Shown: positions 1 to 6,570, numbered from the stretch's first letter. The stretch: 7,423 bases of DNA from an uncultured Lacticaseibacillus sp. (GCA_934293835.1 CAKQZO010000076.1:1-7423); one strand, 5' to 3'. The notes: generated by a model not told the origin, from the letters alone. Numbers and translations are program-made.

Positions 1-517
1 GAGGTAGCTCGCCTTCATAGCTTTGCCACATGAACGCATAGTCTTCGGTGCGATAGTTATACATATAGCCAGGGAAAACATCGTCGACCTGGTGCAATGA
101 GTGCGCATCAAAGAAGAAGTCGCCACCATTTGCCAAGATGGCGTTGACCTGCTTGAACACCGTCGTCACCGCAGCGAGGTCGGGCATGTAGCACAGAGAA
201 TCATCAAAACACGTCACCGCCGCCACCGGCTGAATGCCTTCTAGATCGCGCATATCGCCCTGTAACAGTGGCATACTCCGGTCGGCCGCAATCAGTTTAT
301 CTTCTGCCAAGGCTAACATCTCTGCCGACAAATCTAGCAAGGCAACATCGAAACCGGCCTCTTGCAATAACAGCGCCAAACTACCAGAACCGCCGGCGAG
401 CTCAAGCAACTTTTGCCCCTGAGGTGCTAGCCGCGCGGTGACATAATCTCGCCAACGTGCGTACAGCGACTCGTCCATCAGCGTGTCATAAACCTGTGCG
501 AATGTACTATAGATCAT
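1..517 (-). CDS. Class I SAM-dependent methyltransferase, YqeM-like (3' end outside window)
   Basis: The reading frame opens with ATG at 517 and runs off the left edge, giving the first 172 residues (MIYSTFAQVYDTLMD...). It shows a Rossmann-type SAM-binding fold. Motif I is LELAGGSG at about residues 38-45, with an acidic residue in LLDLS near 62 that should contact the SAM ribose. QGDMRDL follows at about 86-92, and CFDDSLCYM at about 103-111 sits where the catalytic-site strand normally lies. Motif I has Ala-Gly where the commoner form has Gly-Cys. The position directly after rsfS matches B. subtilis yqeM, an uncharacterised methyltransferase, so the substrate is unknown. The start overlaps the rsfS stop as TAATG, which suggests translational coupling. 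The C-terminal substrate-binding part cannot be seen. Family assignment is firm; function is not. Confidence 0.88.
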   Translation of the reverse strand, partial: MIYSTFAQVYDTLMDESLYARWRDYVTARLAPQGQKLLELAGGSGSLALLLQEAGFDVALLDLSAEMLALAEDKLIAADRSMPLLQGDMRDLEGIQPVAAVTCFDDSLCYMPDLAAVTTVFKQVNAILANGGDFFFDAHSLHQVDDVFPGYMYNYRTEDYAFMWQSYEGELP

Positions 518-873
518 TATTCAGTGACCCATTGTTGAACATCGACAAGTGGTGCATCGGACCACAGCTTCTCCAGATTATAAAAGGCGCGTTCTTCCGG
601 AACGAAAATATGCACGACGATATCGTTGAAGTCCATCAGCAACCACCGCGACCCTTTCTTGCCTTCGATGCGCGGCTGCTTCCCTCCGGCCAGCAACACG
701 GCATCTTCAACCGCATCAGCAATCGCCTGTACCTGGCGTTCCGAGTTCCCGTTCATCACGACAAAATAATCTGCCAACAAGCTCACGCCCGCCATATCAA
801 GCGCAACGATATCTTCGGCGCGCTTATCATCGGCGGCCTTCACAATAATTTCTAATAATTGGTTTGCGTCCAT
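517..873 (-). CDS. rsfS: Ribosomal silencing factor RsfS
   Basis: This 118-residue protein of the RsfS/Iojap/DUF143 family has the usual length and the family core: DIVALDMAGVSLLADYFVV at about residues 21-39, the NSERQVQAIADAVEDA helix, and GSRWLLMDFNDIVVHIF at about 74-90, then ERAFYNLEKLW. Family members bind ribosomal protein L14 on the 50S subunit and block joining with 30S, lowering translation under starvation. The start ATG at 873 is supported by AAGGAG five bases upstream, and this site lies inside the last codons of yqeK, leaving only two bases between the genes. The stop TAA overlaps the ATG of the downstream methyltransferase. It corresponds to B. subtilis yqeL. Nothing looks unusual. 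Confidence 0.95.
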   Translation of the reverse strand: MDANQLLEIIVKAADDKRAEDIVALDMAGVSLLADYFVVMNGNSERQVQAIADAVEDAVLLAGGKQPRIEGKKGSRWLLMDFNDIVVHIFVPEERAFYNLEKLWSDAPLVDVQQWVTE

Positions 874-875
874 GC

Positions 876-1475
876 TTACTCCTTAGGTTGAATGAATGCG
901 TTATAGGTCAACAGTGTCTTTGGATAGACGATCTTATGGTTCTGAATCAGATACGTCAGCGTGTTCTCAAGCTCGATCAGCGTGGCTTCACGCATGTTCG
1001 TCTTGGCGGCGCGCCGCGCGGCCACTTCAGCGGGGAGCTTCCGTTCAGGTTCGATGAAATCGGCAACGAAAATAATCTGATCGAGGGTCGTCATCTCAGG
1101 ATCCCCGGTCGTGTGGCGTTCGATCGCCTGAATAACCTGATGGTCGGTAACCCCGACCTCGTTGCGAATAAACCAGGTGCCGACCATGCCATGCCAAACT
1201 CCCCGATTATATTTCAGCAACTGCAAGTCAAACCCGTTGCGTTTGATTACATCGACATAGTCACTGATTGGAATCTCTTTGGCATAATCATGCAATAACC
1301 CCGCCAAGCCAGCACGCGCAACGTCTTCACCGAACCGCTCTGCCAACATTCGGGCAGTTGCTTCTACTCGCAAGCAGTGTTGGTACCGCGCGTCACTCAG
1401 ACGATTTTGCAACAACGCCAAGATACTGGCGCGCGACTGACCACTCGTCAGCGTTGTCGGATAGTCAATTGTCAC
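876..1475 (-). CDS. yqeK: HD-domain hydrolase YqeK (probable symmetrical Ap4A hydrolase)
   Basis: The gene encodes about 199 residues of the YqeK HD superfamily. From the GTG start, metal-ligand candidates are H33 (YQHCLRV), the H62-D63 pair (LLHDYAKE), H95 (VWHGMVG), H121 (ERHTTGD) and D139 (FVADFIEPER). Family members are reported to cleave diadenosine tetraphosphate symmetrically to two ADP, using bound iron. The open frame extends further upstream to an ATG at 1556, but that start would overlap nadD by 92 bases and lacks a ribosome site. I prefer GTG at 1475, ten bases after AAGGA (1486-1490). TTG at 1478, seven bases after the same site, is an equal rival. The chosen start overlaps the nadD end by 11 bases, so coupled translation is likely. 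The neighbour rsfS starts two bases beyond its stop. Function is known for the family and inferred here. Confidence 0.92.
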   Translation of the reverse strand: MTIDYPTTLTSGQSRASILALLQNRLSDARYQHCLRVEATARMLAERFGEDVARAGLAGLLHDYAKEIPISDYVDVIKRNGFDLQLLKYNRGVWHGMVGTWFIRNEVGVTDHQVIQAIERHTTGDPEMTTLDQIIFVADFIEPERKLPAEVAARRAAKTNMREATLIELENTLTYLIQNHKIVYPKTLLTYNAFIQPKE

Positions 1476-2121
1476 CAAGGTATAATCCTTCTTTCTCAAT
1501 GTACGCCCGTACTGGTTCTGGGACAAGATACCGGATACTCTGTCCAGCTTGGACACGCTGGCGGATTTCAGTTGATGAAATCTCGATCAATGGCGCGTCA
1601 ACCCATAGAATTGGATACGGACTTTGTGGCGCATATCCGCGCCGCTTGACCCCAACGAACGTCACCAGTTTGACCAAGTCATCGATACGGTGCCACTTGG
1701 GTAGGTAAGCAACCATGTCGGCCCCGATGATGAAATAATAATCGGTATCTGGATGCAATCGTTTCAAACCGAGCATCGTCTCATAGCTGTAGCTGATGCC
1801 ACCGCGCTGCAACTCACAAAGCTCGATTCCAAACAACGGATTATCCCGAATCGCCGCTTCCAGCATCGCCAGACGGTGCTTAGGCGCGATGGCGTCTTTA
1901 TGATCGACATGCGGTGGTTGGTTATCCGGCATGAAACGGACTTGTCGCAAGCCAAGTTGCGTCCCGACCGCCTCGGCCATAATCAAGTGCCCGTTATGAA
2001 TCGGGTTGAACGTTCCCCCGAACAAGCCCACCTGCTTGCGCCTGGTTCCCAGGATAGCCGCCGAAACCTCTTCGCTAATCACCGGATGCGTTAGCGTCGT
2101 GACCTGATGCTCCCTGTTCAT
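1465..2121 (-). CDS. nadD: Nicotinate-nucleotide adenylyltransferase
   Basis: NadD transfers AMP from ATP to nicotinate mononucleotide, making deamido-NAD in the cytoplasm, the step before NAD synthetase. The 218-residue product carries the nucleotidyltransferase signature GGTFNPIHNGH at about residues 35-45 (T/HxGH-type ATP site), GADM at about 133-136, and the C-terminal ISSTEIR motif at about 181-187 that binds the ATP phosphates. An N-terminal stretch of about 30 residues precedes the catalytic core, as is common in lactobacillar NadD by my recollection. Two ATG codons stand in tandem at 2124 and 2121. AGGAGG (2129-2134) lies four bases before the first and seven before the second, so I favour the second. 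This site overlaps the yhbY stop codon. The 3' end overlaps the start of yqeK. It corresponds to B. subtilis yqeJ. Confidence 0.96.
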   Translation of the reverse strand: MNREHQVTTLTHPVISEEVSAAILGTRRKQVGLFGGTFNPIHNGHLIMAEAVGTQLGLRQVRFMPDNQPPHVDHKDAIAPKHRLAMLEAAIRDNPLFGIELCELQRGGISYSYETMLGLKRLHPDTDYYFIIGADMVAYLPKWHRIDDLVKLVTFVGVKRRGYAPQSPYPILWVDAPLIEISSTEIRQRVQAGQSIRYLVPEPVRAYIEKEGLYLGDN

Positions 2122-2132
2122 CATGCCGCCTC

Positions 2133-2444
2133 CTACAACTTGGCGATAGCAGTTGAGACGTGCCGATTTTCAGGATCAAAGGCGCGTTTATACACCAAAA
2201 CGACCCGCCCAATCGTCTGCGCAACTTCCATGCCGGGAATCGCTTCGGCAAGTGCTACCCCAACTGACTTTGGCGTCTCTTCGCTGGTCGTCAGCAAACT
2301 GATCTTGACCAGTTCGCGGGCTTCCAAAGCCGCCTTGACCCCGTTGATAAAGCTCTCGCCGATATCGTTTTTGCCAAGCGTGATGAGTGGCTTCATCGTC
2401 ATTGCCTGACTACGCAAATACCGTTTTTGTTTTCCTGTTAACAT
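2133..2444 (-). CDS. yhbY: YhbY-family ribosome-associated RNA-binding protein (CRM domain)
   Basis: This 103-residue single-domain CRM protein starts MLTGKQKRYLRSQAM and has the LGKNDIGESFINGVKAALEA block at about residues 23-42, the family's equivalent of the GxxG RNA-binding loop, followed by ELVKISLL and GRVVLVYKR strands. YhbY proteins associate with pre-50S particles and are thought to help ribosome assembly. The frame stays open upstream to 2558, but that part lies inside yqeH. The ATG at 2444 has AAGGAG (2452-2457) seven bases before it and matches the usual protein length, so I use it. The gap from the yqeH stop is 16 bases. In B. subtilis the homologous gene (yqeI) is separated from yqeH by aroE, which is missing here. 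The TAG stop lies within the nadD ribosome site. Confidence 0.95.
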   Translation of the reverse strand: MLTGKQKRYLRSQAMTMKPLITLGKNDIGESFINGVKAALEARELVKISLLTTSEETPKSVGVALAEAIPGMEVAQTIGRVVLVYKRAFDPENRHVSTAIAKL

Positions 2445-2460
2445 CGATTCTCTCCTTGAT

Positions 2461-3582
2461 TTAGACCAGCGCCTTGCGCAACAACACATCAACTCCAGCT
2501 GGCGCGTATCCGGCAACCGTCTGGCCAGCAGGCACGACGACCCAACCGAGGCCCGCAAAGACTAGATCGGACTTTTCTTTAGGCGTAAATTCGAACCGCA
2601 CAAGCTCAGGAAAGTCTGCCTCCGGACGCGGTGGCTGTAGCAGACCGCCCTTGTGTTTGGCATAAAAAGCATCAGCATTCTCAGTCTTCGTCCGATGCAA
2701 TAACAACTGGTTGTCAGCATAAATGGTAAATCCAGACTTCTTGCCAGCAACAAAATCAAATCGGGCCAATCCGGCAAAGAAAATGGTCTGGCCAGGGTTC
2801 AGCTGATAGACCTTAGGCCGAATCGGACGCGTCGGCGCAACGAGGTTCAAATCTCGCTTGTCGATATAATGCGCCATCTGTCCGCGGTGGATGATCCCAG
2901 GCGTGTCGATCAAGTTGTGTCCGTCAGCCAACGGGATCTCGATGCGATCCAGCGTCGTTCCTGGGAAGCGAGAGGTTGTGATCAGCTCTTGCACCCCGGT
3001 AAGCCGCCGAATGATCTGGTTGATCAGGGTCGATTTACCCGTATTCGTGACACCGACAACATAAACATCACGGCCATCACGATAGCGCTCGATCACATCG
3101 AGAAGCTCATCGATCTGCTTGCCTTTCTTGGCCGATGTCAGCATTGTTGCGACTGGACGTAAGCCTTGCGCATGCGCCGCTTGCGTCAGCCAATTCGTCA
3201 GCTTACGTGGATTCACCGATTTCGGTAACACATCAGCTTTATTACCCACCAAAATCATCGGATTATCACCAACGAAACGATGCAATCCAGGAATCACACT
3301 ACCATTAAAATCAAAGATATCGACGACGTTGACGATCAACGCGTCAGCTTGCCCTAACGCGTTAAGCAGACGCAAGAAATCATCATCGGTCAGCTCAACG
3401 TCTTGCACCTCGTTATAATGGCGTAATCGGAAACAACGCTGGCAGTACAACTCGGCATCAGGATCAGCTTGCATCTTCGCCAACGTGCCAGCGGGCAAAT
3501 ACCCCGCATAATCGGGATTTTTGGTTTGCAATACCGCGCCACACCCGATGCAGCGTAATTCATCTGTTGCTTCTTCAGCCAT
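2461..3582 (-). CDS. yqeH: Circularly permuted ribosome-biogenesis GTPase YqeH
   Basis: This 373-residue GTPase has its G motifs in permuted order. A treble-clef zinc finger comes first (C11, C14, C47, C50: CIGC and CQRC). The G domain follows with G4 NKAD at 114-117, G5 SAKKG at 150-154, G1/Walker A GVTNTGKS at 177-184, G2 PGTT at 207-210 and G3 DTPG at 226-229, then a C-terminal region of about 130 residues likely to bind RNA. YqeH is required for correct 30S subunit maturation in B. subtilis. The Asn in place of the usual residue in the P-loop (NTGKS) is normal for the family. The ATG at 3582 has AAGGAGG (3589-3595) six bases upstream and overlaps the yqeG stop by eight bases (ATGGCTGA). 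All motifs needed for activity are present. Confidence 0.97.
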   Translation of the reverse strand: MAEEATDELRCIGCGAVLQTKNPDYAGYLPAGTLAKMQADPDAELYCQRCFRLRHYNEVQDVELTDDDFLRLLNALGQADALIVNVVDIFDFNGSVIPGLHRFVGDNPMILVGNKADVLPKSVNPRKLTNWLTQAAHAQGLRPVATMLTSAKKGKQIDELLDVIERYRDGRDVYVVGVTNTGKSTLINQIIRRLTGVQELITTSRFPGTTLDRIEIPLADGHNLIDTPGIIHRGQMAHYIDKRDLNLVAPTRPIRPKVYQLNPGQTIFFAGLARFDFVAGKKSGFTIYADNQLLLHRTKTENADAFYAKHKGGLLQPPRPEADFPELVRFEFTPKEKSDLVFAGLGWVVVPAGQTVAGYAPAGVDVLLRKALV

Positions 3583-4099
3583 GCAGATCCTCCTTGTATG
3601 TCAACGACTTCTTGCCGCCGAGTAACATGAATACGAACTTCTCTAAAAAGCGGTTGATGCGTGTGTTCCAAGCATCGGTTTTTACCAAAGGCCGAACCAG
3701 AATCGTCCGCACCCCTGCGGCGTTGCCAGCCATGACATCGGTCAACAATTGATCCCCGATCATCACCACCTCGTGCTTGCCAAGATGAAGCTGTTTACGT
3801 GCGCGGTCGACCCCGACTGGAAGTGGCTTGAGCGCCCGCGAAACGAATGGTAAGTCGAGCTTCGCCAACGCCCGCGCGATCCGGCGATGGTTATTGTTAG
3901 ACACCACCATCACGGTGATCCCTGCGGCATGCATCCGCTGTAGCCATTGATGTAACGCTGGTGTCCCGTCCGGATTATCCCAGGCAATCAAGGTATTGTC
4001 TAAATCGGTCAAAATCGCCTTGATGCCTTGTTCCTGTAGCCGTTCTGGTGTCAGACCATAAATAGCCTGCACGAACCAGGTCGGTTTAAATACTGCCAT
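3575..4099 (-). CDS. yqeG: YqeG-family HAD (subfamily IIIA) phosphatase
   Basis: This 174-residue haloacid-dehalogenase-type hydrolase is the first gene of the operon. Visible motifs are I DLDNT at residues 32-36 (D32 nucleophile, D34 acid/base), II SNN at 67-69, a candidate motif III lysine at K91 (ALKPLPVG), and IV GDQLLTD at 115-121, which completes the magnesium site. The C2 cap is absent and the cap region is short, as in subfamily IIIA. The C-terminal RINRFLEKFVFMLLGG may form an amphipathic helix. The physiological substrate of YqeG is not established, as far as I know. It is a homologue of the PGP phosphatase family of plants and yeast, but I cannot assign that role here. ATG at 4099 has GGAGG (4106-4110) six bases upstream. 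The stop overlaps the yqeH start. Confidence 0.95.
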   Translation of the reverse strand: MAVFKPTWFVQAIYGLTPERLQEQGIKAILTDLDNTLIAWDNPDGTPALHQWLQRMHAAGITVMVVSNNNHRRIARALAKLDLPFVSRALKPLPVGVDRARKQLHLGKHEVVMIGDQLLTDVMAGNAAGVRTILVRPLVKTDAWNTRINRFLEKFVFMLLGGKKSLTYKEDLHG

Positions 4100-4133
4100 G
4101 CTTGGCCTCCCTATTCTAAAGCATATCTAACTC

Positions 4134-4142
4134 ATTATAACA
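4134..4142 (-). promoter_or_regulatory. Extended -10 promoter of the yqeG operon
   Basis: On the minus strand the sequence reads TGTTATAAT, a perfect TATAAT -10 box (4134-4139) preceded by a TG one base upstream (4141-4142), the extended -10 form. No good TTGACA-like box lies 16-18 bases further up; the best match there is very weak, which suits an extended -10 promoter. Transcription would start near 4127, leaving a leader of about 27 bases before the yqeG ATG. It should drive the whole minus-strand operon down to the methyltransferase. Confidence 0.72.
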
Positions 4143-4225
4143 AACCCTTTCCTCCATTGCACCGGCAGTCTAGCGAGCGTCAGAATCGCCTTTTGCACGG
4201 GAATACGGTACGATTAGGATAGCGG

Positions 4226-4237
4226 TTGCAATTGCAA
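4226..4237. repeat. 12-bp perfect palindrome over the -35 box (candidate operator)
   Basis: TTGCAATTGCAA is identical to its reverse complement, and it is also a tandem pair of the self-complementary hexamer TTGCAA. It begins exactly at the -35 box of the plus-strand promoter. Such a site could bind a dimeric repressor or activator; no regulator is encoded in the window. The sequence is short, so chance occurrence is possible. Confidence 0.5.
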
Positions 4238-4254
4238 ATAAAAGTCATATACTT
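4226..4254 (+). promoter_or_regulatory. Sigma-A-type promoter of the glyoxalase/oxidoreductase cassette
   Basis: TTGCAA (4226-4231) and TATACT (4249-4254) are separated by exactly 17 bases, matching the -35 and -10 consensus at four and five of six positions. The predicted start point is near 4261, about 27 bases before the glyoxalase ATG. Both boxes are overlapped by perfect palindromes, listed separately. The promoter is back to back with that of the yqeG operon. Confidence 0.72.
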
Positions 4255-4267
4255 ATTATTAATAAGT
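4251..4267. repeat. 17-bp perfect inverted repeat over -10/start point (candidate operator)
   Basis: ACTTATTATTAATAAGT has eight-base arms around one central T. It overlaps the 3' part of the -10 box and covers the predicted transcription start. A protein bound here would block RNA polymerase, so a repressor operator is the natural reading. The size and AT-rich symmetry suit winged-helix dimers such as the MarR or HxlR/YodB families, but the actual regulator cannot be named. Confidence 0.55.
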
Positions 4268-4287
4268 TAGAAATAGAGGTGATTGTT

Positions 4288-5118
4288 ATGCTTCCTTCCT
4301 TACATCACGTTTCCTTACTCACCGGCAACATTACTGCCACCACCGCATTTTACCGCGATCGATTAGGCATGCGGCTCGTCAAAAATACTGTCAATCAAGA
4401 AAACCTGCATATGCGGCATATCTTCTTTGGCGATGATTCCGGCAATCCAGGTTCCGTGGTCACCTTCTTCGGTGTTGACCATCTCGGCCCTCGATATGAT
4501 GAAGGCAGTCACATGGCCGCATTGAGATTCGCCATTCCCGCATCTCGAAGCGACTATTGGCAACAACGTCTCGGTGGCATGCAGGTCACGGATCCCAACG
4601 GGGTCGCCATCACGCTGATTCCCGTTGTGAGCGAGCGTAATGTCCCGCTGCTGGGGTATTGGGGGAGTACGCTCAATGTCGTCGACATCGAAGCAACCCG
4701 GCGCTTTTTTGCTGTCATGATGGGCTTCGATTCATCACCCACACAAGTCTTCTTACCCGATTCCCGGTGCCTGACCCTGAACCAAGTCGCCGCAGGTACG
4801 CACCGTTTCGGCCGTGGTAGCATCGATCACATTGCCTTCAGTGTTGCCGACACGCGGGAATTGGCCGGCCTAGAACAAACCGCGCACGCCAATGGCTATG
4901 TCATTGAGAAGTTAGCCGATCGCGGCTGGTTTATTAGCTTATACGTGCGGGAACCAAATGGTAACCGAATCGAGTTTGCGACCCCAACGCCTGGTTTTAC
5001 GCTAGATGAACCACTGGCAAAGCTGGGAACGGGTTTGGGCTTACCGCCGCATCTAGAAGCGCAACGTCCGGCCATTGCCTCTTATTGGCAGGGCAAAGGC
5101 GTGAACTTCGACGATTGA
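4288..5118 (+). CDS. Glyoxalase/ring-cleaving dioxygenase family protein (MhqO/MhqA-like)
   Basis: The 276-residue product has two vicinal-oxygen-chelate domains. Domain 1 opens LHHVSLLTGNITATTAFY with GMRLVKNTVNQ at about 27-37 and HIFFGDDSGNPGS at about 44-56. Domain 2 begins near LNVVDIEATRRFF (129-141). Likely metal ligands are H7, H181 (GSIDHIAFSV) and E229 (NRIEFATPTPGFTLDEPL). The tail GLPPHLEAQRP is also family-typical. Relatives in B. subtilis (MhqA, MhqE, MhqO) are induced by catechol and quinones and are proposed to open or detoxify aromatic rings; the substrate here is unknown. The protein is somewhat shorter than the 300-320 residues I recall for homologues. A GTG at 4279 is in frame, but it lies inside the GAGGTGA ribosome site (4276-4282), so ATG at 4288, eight bases after GAGG, is the start. 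It is followed 53 bases on by an oxidoreductase gene. Confidence 0.88.
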   Translation: MLPSLHHVSLLTGNITATTAFYRDRLGMRLVKNTVNQENLHMRHIFFGDDSGNPGSVVTFFGVDHLGPRYDEGSHMAALRFAIPASRSDYWQQRLGGMQVTDPNGVAITLIPVVSERNVPLLGYWGSTLNVVDIEATRRFFAVMMGFDSSPTQVFLPDSRCLTLNQVAAGTHRFGRGSIDHIAFSVADTRELAGLEQTAHANGYVIEKLADRGWFISLYVREPNGNRIEFATPTPGFTLDEPLAKLGTGLGLPPHLEAQRPAIASYWQGKGVNFDD

Positions 5119-5171
5119 GATGCTTCGCTTCGGCGACCATCCATCACTTAACCTAAGGAGGACTGAAGCTT

Positions 5172-6083
5172 ATGCAACGTTTTGGTTTTGATCGTTTTGG
5201 CACCCCTGATGTCTTCACCGTCGTCACCCAAGAACCGCTTCAACCTAAGCCCGGCCAAGTTCAGCTTCAAGTGCTGGGCTTCGGATTAAATCCGTATGAT
5301 GCTAGTCTCCGTCGCGGGGAACAACAAGCGAGCCGGCCGCTTAAATTTCCAATCATCCCAGGAACTGATGCCGTCGGCCGGGTCACCGCCCTCGGCGAAG
5401 ACGTCAACGGTTTGTCTGAAGGCGACATTGTCATGAACTATCGGCCCCTCGGCGGTTACGGCGACTATGTGACTGCCAGCGCCAACAAGGTCCATATCAA
5501 ACCCGCCGCATTAAGCCTAACTGATGCGGCCGTCTTACCTCAGGTCGGCATTGCGGCTTACACCATCCTCGAACAACTTGCGCTACCCGATCATGCCCGC
5601 CTGACCATCCTCGGCGCCGGCGGTGGGGTCGGCAGTCTGTTGCTACAATTGGCGAAATATCGTGGCCTTAACGTCACGGCAGTCGCCGCTGCTAACCATC
5701 ACGATCAACTCCAGGGACTTGGTGCAGATACGATTCTCGACTATACTCAAGCCCAACAACAACCAGGAGTGCTTGCCGACGCTGTTGTTAATGCCATCGG
5801 CGGTGGTAAAGATCTCGGCCTAAGCCCTAAACTTGTGCGTCCAGGTGGAACCATCTTAACGACCGCCTATGTCGATGTCACACCCGGCGACTTCCGTCAT
5901 TTACAACTTGGCCGGCTCGCACCGACCGCATCTGCCTTTGATTCTCTCGCCACAACCGCGCGTACTCGGGGACTCACCATCCAGGTCGCAGAATCATTGC
6001 CTTTCACACTTGCAGGTGTCCGGCGCGGCCATCAGTTACTCGACGCAGGCCATGTCAATGGCAAACTTGCTGTCATGCGCTAA
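5172..6083 (+). CDS. Zinc-free NADP-dependent MDR oxidoreductase, quinone-reductase-like
   Basis: This 303-residue medium-chain dehydrogenase/reductase has a GroES-like N-terminal domain (NPYDASLRRG at 40-49, PGTDAVGRV at 63-71, GYGDYV at 95-100). A Rossmann domain follows, with the nucleotide loop GAGGGVGS at 148-155 and LGADTILDY at 183-191. The cysteine ligands of the structural zinc are absent, and so is a catalytic-zinc Cys near residue 40, placing it with quinone oxidoreductases and enoyl reductases. It probably uses NADPH to reduce quinones, enones or similar electrophiles. AAGGAGG (5155-5161) stands ten bases before the ATG. No terminator or promoter is evident in the 53-base gap from the glyoxalase gene, so the two should be cotranscribed, and together they suggest handling of reactive carbonyls or quinones. 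A strong terminator follows. The exact substrate is unknown. Confidence 0.9.
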   Translation: MQRFGFDRFGTPDVFTVVTQEPLQPKPGQVQLQVLGFGLNPYDASLRRGEQQASRPLKFPIIPGTDAVGRVTALGEDVNGLSEGDIVMNYRPLGGYGDYVTASANKVHIKPAALSLTDAAVLPQVGIAAYTILEQLALPDHARLTILGAGGGVGSLLLQLAKYRGLNVTAVAAANHHDQLQGLGADTILDYTQAQQQPGVLADAVVNAIGGGKDLGLSPKLVRPGGTILTTAYVDVTPGDFRHLQLGRLAPTASAFDSLATTARTRGLTIQVAESLPFTLAGVRRGHQLLDAGHVNGKLAVMR

Positions 6084-6108
6084 CGACCGGCATACAAAAT
6101 AAGCTCAA

Positions 6109-6136
6109 AAAAACAGCCGCAGATGCGGCTGTTTTT
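6109..6136. terminator. Bidirectional Rho-independent terminator
   Basis: The hairpin has the GC-rich stem ACAGCCGC/GCGGCTGT with an AGAT loop (6121-6124). It is flanked by a run of seven A (6107-6113) on one side and five T on the other, which extends pairing to 12 base pairs. Read on the plus strand it ends the glyoxalase/oxidoreductase transcript, 25 bases past the stop. Read on the minus strand it ends infC-rpmI-rplT, six bases after the rplT stop, with the longer U tract. Confidence 0.93.
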
Positions 6137-6142
6137 GGTAAC

Positions 6143-6499
6143 TTAGGCCAAGGCCTGCTTAGCAGTTTCTGCCAAAGCGGTGAAGCCGGCAGGATCTGCA
6201 ATCGCGATATCAGCAAGCATCTTACGGTTCATGTCGACGTTAGCCAACTTCAAACCATGCATGAGTTTGCTGTAGGAAAGACCGTTCATACGCGCAGCGG
6301 CGTTGATCCGGGCAATCCAGAGGCGACGGAAATCACGCTTCTTGGCGCGACGGTCGCGGAATGCATAGCGATAAGAAACCATCACTTGGGCATTAGCCGA
6401 CTTGAACAGTAAGTGCTTGGCACCGCGATAGCCCTTAGCGAGCTTCAGTACCTTCTTACGACGCTTGCGAGTAACAGTTCCACCTTTAACACGTGGCAT
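6143..6499 (-). CDS. rplT: 50S ribosomal protein L20
   Basis: This 118-residue L20 starts [20 protein letters not shown], the basic extension that threads into 23S rRNA, and continues with [15 protein letters not shown] and the conserved [21 protein letters not shown] block at about residues 48-68. A globular C-terminal part follows ([20 protein letters not shown]). L20 is an early 50S assembly protein and, in both enteric bacteria and Firmicutes, represses its own operon by binding mRNA that mimics its rRNA site. The ATG at 6499 is preceded by AGGAGG (6507-6512) at seven bases. It is the last gene of the infC operon and is followed at once by a terminator. Its distance from rpmI, 118 bases, is long for this operon. 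Confidence 0.98.
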   Translation of the reverse strand: MPRVKGGTVTRKRRKKVLKLAKGYRGAKHLLFKSANAQVMVSYRYAFRDRRAKKRDFRRLWIARINAAARMNGLSYSKLMHGLKLANVDMNRKMLADIAIADPAGFTALAETAKQALA

Positions 6500-6537
6500 T
6501 AGAATTCCTCCTCAAATCTTTACGAAAAATCTCTTCG

Positions 6538-6569
6538 AGCGCGGACACCGTGCTCAACTTAGGCGCGCT
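6538..6569 (-). other. Possible hairpin upstream of the rplT ribosome site
   Basis: In the mRNA sense AGCGCG (6564-6569) can pair with CGCGCT (6538-6543) across a 20-base loop. Part of the same region can form an alternative pairing, GAGC (6552-6555) with GCTC (6537-6540). The structure ends about 25 bases before the rplT Shine-Dalgarno sequence. The stem is short and the loop large, so this is weak on its own. Confidence 0.3.
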
Positions 6570-6570
6570 T

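Noticed and set aside
864..1298. Plus-strand open frame of 144 codons opposite yqeK
   Set aside because: It lies wholly antisense to a well-supported gene, has no ribosome site and no recognisable protein family; a shadow frame. The same holds for the plus-strand frames at 457-855, 1268-1708, 1753-2094, 2107-2409 and 2869-3418.
4100..4287. Possible riboswitch, T-box or small RNA in the divergent intergenic region
   Set aside because: Both predicted leaders are only about 27 bases, too short for a riboswitch, and no terminator-like hairpin or T-box motif is seen.
4554..4823. Minus-strand open frame inside the glyoxalase gene
   Set aside because: The plus-strand frame keeps full two-domain family similarity through this stretch; the minus frame is a shadow.
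5126..5135. CGC-TTCG-GCG mini-hairpin between the glyoxalase and oxidoreductase genes
   Set aside because: Only three base pairs and no U tract, so it cannot be called a terminator; it might slightly stabilise RNA but is not supportable.
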